Assembly (NCBI GenBank): GCA_945881985.1
Contig: CAMCVL010000011.1
Span: 1 to 32,894, forward strand
Direction: 5' to 3'
Length of the DNA stretch: 32,894 bases
Source of the DNA: Rickettsia typhi
GTDB taxonomy: Bacteria; Pseudomonadota; Alphaproteobacteria; Rickettsiales; Deianiraeaceae
Under the pieces are notes generated by a model that worked only from the letters and a program-made list of their open reading frames with translations, was not told the DNA's origin and did not search any database. The position numbers and the translations under genes are program-made. This document shows positions 26,584-32,894 of the stretch, piece by piece; within the stretch, counting starts at the first letter, position 1, and each line of letters starts with the position of its first letter.

Positions 26584-26982
26584 GGGCAATTTGTACAATA
26601 ATAAATAAAGACTCACCAATAGTTAAGAGGATTTTTTCTTACCAATTTTAGTAAAATTTGGTAGAGATTTTTATCCTTATTGTTATGTCAAAATTTAAAC
26701 TAAGCTTCCTTTAAATGCAAGATAAACTTATCAGAATTCATTCCGTTAAACTTAGAGAGCCTTCTTTTGCAATAACTCAAAACTTTAATAAAATAAAAGC
26801 TTCTATACCATTTACATGGCACTTACCCCAAATGATTAAAAGGAAGCAAACTCATTATGAGAATAGACCTCTTTCGATTTTTATAACTCATTACTAAAAC
26901 CCCCTTAAATCAAAATGTCAATAGAATCTAAAAGTTCTAGCATTATGGAGGCTTTTATTTTTGAGGTATGAGCATTATAAAG
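26584..26982. other. 399-bp intergenic region without a supported gene
   Basis: It lies between the 5' end of the split gene and the 3' end of panB. It contains a near-perfect inverted repeat at 26640-26663 (TACCAATTTT / AAAATTTGGTA), which could be an operator or terminator, and a minus-strand TTGACA around 26684 without a clear -10. A 60-codon plus-strand frame (26715-26897) has no ribosome site, no recognisable motif and no family resemblance, so I do not call it a gene. Confidence 0.55.
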
Positions 26983-27738
26983 CTAACAGCCCCTTACATC
27001 CTTGGCAAAGTTTTGAGCAACAGATTTAATTTGGTTTAGCAAGTTAGTGTAAGGCTTTGCAAAAGGGGGTTGTTTGGGGGTGAGTCCGCAGATGTCTTCA
27101 AAGACGGCAACTTGCCCGCTGCATCCATTGCCGCAGCCTATGCCAATGCTGGGCACGGATATATTTTGAGTTATGTAAGATGCATCTTCCTCTTGGCAGT
27201 TTTCAATAACCATGGCAAAGGCACCAGCAAGCTCAATTGCCTTTGCAGAAGCAAGCATTGCCTCTTTACCATCTTTAATTTTTTTATAAGAACCAATTGT
27301 ACGCACTCTTTGCGGCATTAAACCAATGTGCCCCATAACAGCTATGCCTCTTTTTGTTAAAAAATCTATTGTGTCGCAAACCTCTATGCCGCCCTCAATT
27401 TTTACCCCATCTACGCCGCTAAGCTTAATTATCTTTGAAATATTTGCAAAAGCCTGCTCCTTGCTTTGCTCGTAGTACGAAAACGGAACATCGCACAGAA
27501 CCATTGCATTTTTAGCTGCGTTCTTAACCGCTCTTGCATGCTTAATTATTGTGTCAAGCTCCAAAGAGTTAGTATCCTGCGCGCCGTAAAGAACCATCTC
27601 CAGCGAGTCGCCAACTAAAATTATGTCGCACACTTCATCTGCTGCAATTGCAAAAGGCACTGTGTAAGCGGTTAGCATTACTATCGGTGTTTTGTTGCGA
27701 TATAAATCGTGTATTTTGACAAAAGATTTAAGGCTCAT
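26983..27738 (-). CDS. panB: 3-methyl-2-oxobutanoate hydroxymethyltransferase
   Basis: 251 codons. It makes ketopantoate from 2-oxoisovalerate and methylene-tetrahydrofolate, the first step of pantothenate synthesis. Family blocks are TPIVMLTAYTVPFAIAADE, ILVGDSLEMVLYG (metal-site Asp), DVPFSYYEQS, VDGVKIEGG, GHIGLMPQ and VPSIGIGCGNGCSGQVAVFED. The catalytic Glu is in AMVIENCQEE. Slightly short (usual ~265) but complete. panC is not next to it. It is the last gene of the dsbD-ispH-peptidase-panB series, 101 bp behind its neighbour. Confidence 0.94.
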   Translation of the reverse strand: MSLKSFVKIHDLYRNKTPIVMLTAYTVPFAIAADEVCDIILVGDSLEMVLYGAQDTNSLELDTIIKHARAVKNAAKNAMVLCDVPFSYYEQSKEQAFANISKIIKLSGVDGVKIEGGIEVCDTIDFLTKRGIAVMGHIGLMPQRVRTIGSYKKIKDGKEAMLASAKAIELAGAFAMVIENCQEEDASYITQNISVPSIGIGCGNGCSGQVAVFEDICGLTPKQPPFAKPYTNLLNQIKSVAQNFAKDVRGC

Positions 27739-27839
27739 AAATCTTTAAAAAATATAAATATTCTTACAATATTGTGTTGCAAACTATCTTTGCATCTTTG
27801 CTTTGCAAAAGCAAGACAAATATGCAATTTTGCATAAAA

Positions 27840-28586
27840 TTAAATTAAAATATTCAAAATTGCCAGCACGCACGCCCCGCTAACAGGGGTTATGTGCCTT
27901 ACAAAAATAGGTTGTGTTTGATTTTTATACACCAGCCTCACCACAAAATAAAGTGCAAAGCAGATAAGGGTTATTGCAATTACATCCACTTTGTTAAATC
28001 CAATTGCTAGGATGTAAAAAAACCGCTTATATCCAATTGCCGTGCCCTTTGGCAAAAAGGCGGTTGCCAAAATGCAAATAATCATGCCGGACACAATGGT
28101 TTGATAAGCAAATTGTTCCGTGCCGTGCAAATAAAAGCCACGCACAAGCATGCAAACGAGTAAAAAAACCAGTGATTTTTCGTAGACCTGCTTATGGGAA
28201 ACATCAATAAACAAAATTAAAAACAAAAATGCTATGGCAAAGCCCTCGGCAACGCTAAGCTCCGAGATTCCATTAAGCAAAAAGTTTAACATAATTGTAA
28301 GCCCTATAAAAAGCTCAATCAGGCAATAAATGCCCGGAATGCCAGCCCCACAAGCCTTGCAATTTTTTGCTTTAAATAGATAGTAGTAAAGCGGGCCGTA
28401 GTCTGGATATTTAAGCCTTATACCGCAGCCGCTACACATTGGCGGATTTTGCATGCCATTTAAAGCTATGCCCCTTGGTATACGGTAGTAAAAACTTGTG
28501 ATAAAATTACCTATCCAAACGCTAACCAAAAACGCAAGCCAGTAAAAAAGGATGTTGGAGGCTATTAAAAAAGCTTGTGTACTCAT
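27840..28586 (-). CDS. Prepilin peptidase (A24/PilD-like) homologue with degraded active site
   Basis: 248 codons, multi-spanning membrane protein. The N-terminal part has the paired-Cys module of type IV prepilin peptidases (CSGCG at 51-55, CKACG at 76-80, with PDYGPLYYYLFKAKNC). The first catalytic Asp lies in LFIDVSHKQVYE (Asp128; the following PD is replaced by YE). At the second catalytic motif, where the family has GxGD, the aligned residues read GYKR (185-188); a nearby Asp201 is in GFNKVD. By homology the aspartyl protease should be inactive or altered. No pilin or secretion genes lie nearby. It sits between ispH (48 bp) and panB (101 bp). Confidence 0.82.
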   Translation of the reverse strand: MSTQAFLIASNILFYWLAFLVSVWIGNFITSFYYRIPRGIALNGMQNPPMCSGCGIRLKYPDYGPLYYYLFKAKNCKACGAGIPGIYCLIELFIGLTIMLNFLLNGISELSVAEGFAIAFLFLILFIDVSHKQVYEKSLVFLLVCMLVRGFYLHGTEQFAYQTIVSGMIICILATAFLPKGTAIGYKRFFYILAIGFNKVDVIAITLICFALYFVVRLVYKNQTQPIFVRHITPVSGACVLAILNILI

Positions 28587-28634
28587 AAACTAAGATAAAA
28601 CAGACAAAATACAAAATACTTAACCAAAAGAATC

Positions 28635-29630
28635 TTATCTTACTTCCTTTGGCAAAAAAAACTTTACATCCTCTGGTACGATGGCAAGCTCCGTTATGCA
28701 GGTTACATCAAAACTTTCGCTTAGAGTTTTTATGCAGGCTTGCACTAGGGTCTCGGGTGCGGACGCCCCTGCTGTGATTAAAATTTTAACATTACCATCA
28801 CCATCCTGCATCGCAGGTTTTGCATTGCAAAGCTTTGCAATATGCGATATAACATCCTGCTCTATAAACTCAAACAAAAAGGATGGAATGCCGTGTTTTA
28901 GACCTATATCCCTAAGCCTGTTGGAGTTTGAAGATTTGTGCGAACCGATAACAATAAGGCAGTCTACGCCGCGGTCGGTAATTATTTGCCTTGTTGCGGT
29001 TTGGCGATTTTCTGTAGCGTAGCAGATGTCGTTTTTAAGGTTCTCTGCAAGGCTTGCAAATTTTGACTTTAGATAGTCAGTTATATCTTTAGTGTCGGAC
29101 ATGCTAAGCGTTGTTTGTGTTGCAAGAGCGAGGTTGTCTTGACCTTGTGGCGGGTTAAAAGCAATTGCCTCCTCAAGGGTTTCAATGATTGTAAAGTTGC
29201 CGCTTTTTATACGCCCAGATGTGCCTAGCATCTCGGGGTGGTTTTTGTGCCCTATTAAAATGATGTGCATGCCGGCTGCATCGTAAGATGCAACCTCGCG
29301 GTGAACCTTTTTAACCAAGGGGCAGGTTGCGTCTATTGCAAGGAGGTTTTTTGCCTTAGATTTTTGCTCGGTTAAGTCGCTTACGCCATGTGCCGAGTAG
29401 ATTAAAGTTGCTCCATCAGGTGCCCAGGACACATCATCAACAAAAATCACACCTTTTTGCTTAAAGTAATTAACAACATGCTCGTTGTGAACTATCTCGT
29501 GTTTTACATATAGGGGCGTACCGTATTTTTGTAGCGCCTTTTCAACCACCTCAATGGCTCTTGTTACTCCAGCACAAAAACCCCTTGGGCCAGCTAAAAG
29601 TATGTCAATTTTACCAAGTTTTTCTTGCAT
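28635..29630 (-). CDS. ispH: 4-hydroxy-3-methylbut-2-enyl diphosphate reductase
   Basis: 331 codons. This [4Fe-4S] enzyme makes IPP and DMAPP in the last step of the MEP pathway. The three cluster Cys are in GPRGFCAGVTRAI (Cys19), DATCPLVKKVH and DICYATENRQ; substrate-binding His are in VKHEIVHNEHVV and IYSAHGVS; LIVIGSHKSSNSNRL, TAGASAPE are conserved. It starts 14 bp after dsbD. The product feeds the IspA enzyme encoded at 14359-15219. Confidence 0.97.
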   Translation of the reverse strand: MQEKLGKIDILLAGPRGFCAGVTRAIEVVEKALQKYGTPLYVKHEIVHNEHVVNYFKQKGVIFVDDVSWAPDGATLIYSAHGVSDLTEQKSKAKNLLAIDATCPLVKKVHREVASYDAAGMHIILIGHKNHPEMLGTSGRIKSGNFTIIETLEEAIAFNPPQGQDNLALATQTTLSMSDTKDITDYLKSKFASLAENLKNDICYATENRQTATRQIITDRGVDCLIVIGSHKSSNSNRLRDIGLKHGIPSFLFEFIEQDVISHIAKLCNAKPAMQDGDGNVKILITAGASAPETLVQACIKTLSESFDVTCITELAIVPEDVKFFLPKEVR

Positions 29631-29644
29631 TTTTATCTGAAAAT

Positions 29645-31456
29645 TTATTTTGAAAAAGCCTTTGTTATATCTTTCATTTTAATTAGCGTTGGCAGAGTTA
29701 CTTGGGTAACCTTACCTTGTTTTACATTGTATACTAAGTAAAACGGTATGCCAAATGAATTGTTAGAATGCATAAAATAGCTTACCTCTGGGTTGCGATT
29801 TGTAAGGTCGCCACGCAAAACTTTAATGTTGTTCTTGCTAAAATATTCAAGTGTACTTTGCTTGTTTAAAACAAGAAGGTTGTTAATTTTGCAAGTGATG
29901 CACCAATCGGCGGTTACATAAACAAACACATCATCGCCGTCTTGCAAGTATTCCTGCAATTTTTGCAAAGAAAACTCCTCAACAACGCTGCTTTGTGCAT
30001 TGTCAAGTTCTTGCTTAAACTTGCCTACAAAAAATACTACGGCAAAGGCAAGACACAGGGCGGCAGAGCCGTATAAAAAGCTTGGTATTTTTGCAAGGAG
30101 CTTTATTTTGCCAAAAAACTTAAGACGCAAAAAAACCACAAAACTTAATACTAAAACAGAGGACGATGCCCCAGCTAAGTATCCATTTTGGCGAACTAGT
30201 ATATAGCAAAGCCAAAGGATTGTGGCAAACAAAAAGGCTTCCAGAACTTGTTTGGCAAAGATGGATACTTTTGCCGGCGGATTAAATGCACCAAGTTTTT
30301 TGCCAAATAATCCAATTAATATATAAGGTAAGGACATACCGCAGCCAATTGAGGCGAGAGTTACAAAGGGCTCGGCAAAACCCTGCGAACTAAGGCTCAT
30401 TGTTATTGCAACAACAAGTGCCGGCGCAAGGCACGACGACCCGAGTATGGCAACAAAAAATCCTTTTAAAAAGGGGCTAAAGCGAGCAATCTTTGCAAGC
30501 CTTGTACTTGCAAAGGTAACAAAGCCAAGCATTTGAGCCGTTACAGCACTAAGAACAAAAAGCATTACAATAATAAAGTATTTATTTGCAAAATAAAAGC
30601 CCCAGTCAAGCTTTATGCCAAGAGTGTTAAATGCCCCTGCACAAACCCCAAGCAAGGTAAAAAAACTTAACATGCCAAGGCCGCTCATTGCAAATTTTAG
30701 CCTTAGGCTTAGCGGATTGTTAAATGCAGAGCTCGTGCCAAACTTTAAAGCTACAACCGGCAAAACGCAAGGCATTAAGTTAAGCACCAAACCACCAACA
30801 AATGCAATTAAAATTAAAAATAAAAAGCTTTGCTCTTTGCGGAGCTTTTTATACTCTGCCTCAAGATTTTTATCCTTGTTTGATGGGTTGATGTTATACT
30901 TAAAAGCCTCAAGCGAGCAAAAATTGTTGCTGCAGATACTGTACTTAATGGAGCCATCTGGCTTTGGGCTTTTAAAATAAAACACCGCCTCACCATCGTA
31001 GACCTCCTCGCTTAGCTCTTTGCCATCTATTGTAAATTGCTTTTGGCTTGCTTTTGGCTTGGTAAAGTTAAGCTCCTTACCACCAGAGGTAATTGTAATA
31101 TTGTCGGAATATAAATAATTACCATCACTTAATTTAAATGTAATCTTTGTGTACTTACGAGAGTTTTGCACTCTTATAGCATGTGTTGAAATCTTGTTTG
31201 CGGTGGGTGCTATATTTGCCTTAGGAGTTTGCTTTTGAGGCTTTTGTTTAGTTGCAAACTTAGCTTTTGCAGGCTTTGCATTACTTTTTGATTTTTTTTG
31301 CAGGATTTGTTTTTTGGTGTTTTTGGCATTTGCCTTGCCATCGGCATCTTTTGCGTTAGCATTGCCAAGAGCAAGGGCAATACCAAGCCCTAAGCTTAAG
31401 CACAATAGTGAGCTGCATAATAGATTTTTGTAGAACTTTTTGTAAAACACTAGCAC
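29645..31456 (-). CDS. dsbD: Thiol:disulfide interchange protein DsbD
   Basis: 603 codons. DsbD passes electrons from cytosolic thioredoxin across the inner membrane to periplasmic partners. A signal peptide (about 1-35) is followed by a long Lys/Ala-rich linker (36-85). The alpha domain (about 90-195) keeps a Cys pair, CSNNFC (175-180). The membrane domain has the Cys in LNLMPCVLPVV (230) and in GSSCLAPALVV. The C-terminal thioredoxin-like domain has TADWCITCK. All three pairs are present, so it should work. The basic linker is unusual. It is the first gene of the dsbD-ispH-peptidase-panB series and divergent from sdhE. Confidence 0.95.
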   Translation of the reverse strand: MLVFYKKFYKNLLCSSLLCLSLGLGIALALGNANAKDADGKANAKNTKKQILQKKSKSNAKPAKAKFATKQKPQKQTPKANIAPTANKISTHAIRVQNSRKYTKITFKLSDGNYLYSDNITITSGGKELNFTKPKASQKQFTIDGKELSEEVYDGEAVFYFKSPKPDGSIKYSICSNNFCSLEAFKYNINPSNKDKNLEAEYKKLRKEQSFLFLILIAFVGGLVLNLMPCVLPVVALKFGTSSAFNNPLSLRLKFAMSGLGMLSFFTLLGVCAGAFNTLGIKLDWGFYFANKYFIIVMLFVLSAVTAQMLGFVTFASTRLAKIARFSPFLKGFFVAILGSSCLAPALVVAITMSLSSQGFAEPFVTLASIGCGMSLPYILIGLFGKKLGAFNPPAKVSIFAKQVLEAFLFATILWLCYILVRQNGYLAGASSSVLVLSFVVFLRLKFFGKIKLLAKIPSFLYGSAALCLAFAVVFFVGKFKQELDNAQSSVVEEFSLQKLQEYLQDGDDVFVYVTADWCITCKINNLLVLNKQSTLEYFSKNNIKVLRGDLTNRNPEVSYFMHSNNSFGIPFYLVYNVKQGKVTQVTLPTLIKMKDITKAFSK

Positions 31457-31635
31457 CTTTAACCTTATTAATAATTAGCAATAAAACATTTGTAGATTAT
31501 TCTTGCACTTTGTAATCTTAAAAGATTTTAGCAAAAATGCAAATAAAATTTATGCAGCCTTTTGGTAAAAACAATTTTTGACTATTTTGTTGACATAATT
31601 GGTTTTGCAAAACAAATTATGTATCGTGTAAATTG

Positions 31636-31929
31636 ATGCTTGGTAAAATGACAGATGTACAAAAATCTTACAGGCTTAAAAGACTTATTTATCAAAGTAA
31701 CCACAGAGGGTGCAAGGAGCTTGACATTGTTTTAGGGTCGTTTGCAAATCTGCAGCTTAGCCTGTTAAGTGATGCCGAGCTTGATAGCTACGAGGAGCTA
31801 TGCCTTGAGGATGAGTGGCAAATATATTACTGGATAACTGGTGACAAAGAGGCTCCGCAACAATTTAAAGGCATTATTTTACTGATACAGCAATTTATTA
31901 ATAAAAACAAGATATGTCAACAAATATAG
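31636..31929 (+). CDS. sdhE: FAD assembly factor SdhE (succinate dehydrogenase assembly factor 2)
   Basis: 97 codons from the ATG at 31636; an ATG at 31648 is equally possible. SdhE helps attach FAD to SdhA. The signature is RLIYQSNHRGCKELDIVLGSFA (RGxxE motif, Glu included), followed by LSDAELDSYEELCLEDEWQIYYWITG. It is found in alpha- and gammaproteobacteria and mitochondria. The 3' end overlaps the next gene by 16 bp. The upstream region (31457-31635) has TTGACA at 31590 without a good -10 and a 12-bp palindrome GTTTTGCAAAAC at 31602-31613. Confidence 0.92.
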   Translation: MLGKMTDVQKSYRLKRLIYQSNHRGCKELDIVLGSFANLQLSLLSDAELDSYEELCLEDEWQIYYWITGDKEAPQQFKGIILLIQQFINKNKICQQI

Positions 31930-32639
31930 TTACCGCAGGTTTTTTAATCATTGGCAACGAGATACTATCAGGTAAGACGCAGGATGTTAATCTTGTAAGC
32001 CTTGCAAAAAAATTAAATCTTGCTGGGGTAAGACTAATGGAAGTAAGGGTTGTTTTGGATATTGAAAGCGATATAATAGACGCTCTTAAGGTAATGAGTC
32101 TAAGATACAACTATGTTTTTACAAGCGGGGGCATAGGACCAACTCACGACGACATAACAACCGAGTGTGTTGCAAAATGCTTTAATGCCGCCCTGCACAC
32201 CGATGCAAATGCCTATGCCGTCTTAGCGGACTTTTATAAAGCACGGGGGGAGGAATTAAACGAAGGTAGGGCAAAAATGGCAATTGTGCCAGTGGGTGCT
32301 GAGCTTATTGCAAACTCTGTTTCGGCCGCTCCTGGGTTTAAAATCCACAATGTTTTTGTTATGGCAGGCGTACCAAAAATCTTTAATGTTATGCTTGAAG
32401 AGGCAATAAGGCTATATATTAAAGGCGGAGCGGTTATGATTTCTAAAAGCATAGACCTTAGGGTAACTGAGGGCAAGATTGCAAGTCAGTTAAAGGAAAT
32501 TCAAAAAAGTATATCCCAAGTTGAAATTGGCAGCTATCCAAAGGATGGCTATACGCAAATTGTTGTCGCCGGATATCACGAAGACCTTATAGACAAAGCA
32601 ATTGGATTAGTTGCCATGCTTACAAGCAACCAAGATTAA
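31914..32639 (+). CDS. CinA-type molybdopterin-binding domain protein
   Basis: 241 codons. It has the MoaB/MogA-like fold of the CinA N-terminal domain (COG1058 type): AGFLIIGNEILSGKTQDVN at the start, LKVMSLRYNYVFTSGGIGPTHDDITTECVAKCF, then APGFKIHNVFVMAGVPKIFNVMLEE. The C-terminal deamidase domain of full-length CinA is absent, as in many alphaproteobacteria. Possible roles include pyrophosphatase-like nucleotide clean-up; the exact function is not known. The start overlaps sdhE by 16 bp, and the next ORF begins 13 bp after its stop. Confidence 0.9.
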   Translation: MSTNIVTAGFLIIGNEILSGKTQDVNLVSLAKKLNLAGVRLMEVRVVLDIESDIIDALKVMSLRYNYVFTSGGIGPTHDDITTECVAKCFNAALHTDANAYAVLADFYKARGEELNEGRAKMAIVPVGAELIANSVSAAPGFKIHNVFVMAGVPKIFNVMLEEAIRLYIKGGAVMISKSIDLRVTEGKIASQLKEIQKSISQVEIGSYPKDGYTQIVVAGYHEDLIDKAIGLVAMLTSNQD

Positions 32640-32652
32640 ATGACTTTAAGAT

Positions 32653-32894
32653 ATGAAAAATGCTAATGTAGATAAAGATTTGTCGGTTCATCTTTCTTGT
32701 TACCCGCAAGTTACTTACGAGCCAAAAAAAGATATTCTTGCAAAAATGGATGCGGCACGAGAGCTTTGTAGCAAAGGGCTTTCCTTGCGAAAAAAGCATA
32801 ATCTACGCACAAGGCTACCTTTGGAATCTATCAAAATTTTTGGCTATGAGCAAGGCTATTTTGATGAACTGCAGGATATTATTGAAAGCGAGTT
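32653..32894 (+). CDS. ORF encoding an isoleucyl-tRNA synthetase C-terminal segment (runs off the right edge)
   Basis: 80 codons are visible from the ATG at 32653; a stop codon (TAA, 32647-32649) is in frame just upstream. After ten residues the protein enters SVHLSCYPQ..., then ILAKMDAARELCSKGLSLRKK and HNLRTRLPLESIKIFG, which match the start of the anticodon-binding/C-terminal part of IleRS (normally some 700 residues into the enzyme, after the SVHL motif). The catalytic part with HIGH and KMSKS is not upstream; the CinA-type gene is. It may be the second half of a split IleRS, a stand-alone domain, or a relic. The 3' end is outside the window. Confidence 0.75.
   Translation, partial: MKNANVDKDLSVHLSCYPQVTYEPKKDILAKMDAARELCSKGLSLRKKHNLRTRLPLESIKIFGYEQGYFDELQDIIESE

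Noticed and set aside
26715-26897. 60-codon plus-strand ORF between the split gene and panB
   Set aside because: No ribosome site, no motif and no neighbour support; it is in an AT-rich intergenic stretch where such frames occur by chance.
31576-31625. Sigma70 promoter for sdhE
   Set aside because: Two -35-like hexamers exist (31578, 31590) but no -10 at 16-18 bp; not strong enough to list as a feature.

Overview
The window looks like a chromosomal segment from a low-GC alphaproteobacterium, perhaps a host-associated lineage of the Rickettsiales/Holosporales type or another reduced alphaproteobacterial group. Pointers are an alphaproteobacterial-style UvrA zinc region (CPVSGFTI), an SdhE succinate dehydrogenase assembly factor, gene-transfer-agent-like head-tail genes with a DUF2793 tail fibre, a class A RNase P RNA, and an IleRS piece of the bacterial/rickettsial kind. 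LpxC and a TonB-dependent receptor show a Gram-negative envelope with LPS. Taxonomy is inference; there is no 16S gene here.

Layout. 1-1343: 5' part of a TonB-dependent receptor (minus). 1456-2812: rpsN-rpsH-rplF, a detached piece of the spc ribosomal operon (minus), divergent from purA-tsaB (plus, 2996-4985). 5107-8205: lpxC-aroB-mrp (minus, tightly packed). 8263-8339: tRNA-Arg(CCG) on minus. 8519-15956: uvrA, then lon-ispA-tatC (plus). 16006-17841: gamma-glutamyltranspeptidase (minus). 17941-18357: RNase P RNA (plus). 18380-21017: three phage/GTA-like structural genes (minus): adaptor, head closure, and a repeat-bearing tail-collar fibre. 21205-24009: secF-ruvA-recF (plus). 24025-26583: one large gene of unknown function (minus), cut in two by an IS1-family element (25303-26098). 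26983-31456: dsbD-ispH-prepilin peptidase homologue-panB (minus). 31636-32894: sdhE, a CinA-type molybdopterin-binding-domain gene, and an ORF that starts inside the C-terminal domain of IleRS and runs off the window (plus).

Most genes are housekeeping: translation, purine, shikimate, pantothenate, isoprenoid and lipid A synthesis, protein export, DNA repair and proteolysis. The interest lies in how they are broken up or altered. The best-supported observation is the IS1-family insertion. Its 22-bp imperfect terminal repeats, an 8-bp target duplication and an 804-bp (in-frame) net insertion can all be read off. Removing it joins two apparently unrelated ORFs into one 584-codon frame. Other points are the IleRS C-terminal domain without its catalytic part upstream, an Mrp protein lacking the CPxC cluster site, a TatC lacking the usual N-terminal Glu, a prepilin peptidase homologue lacking its second catalytic Asp, the severed spc operon, the isolated GTA-like module, and a strongly recurring TTTGCAAAG word found in genes, an RNA gene and intergenic DNA.
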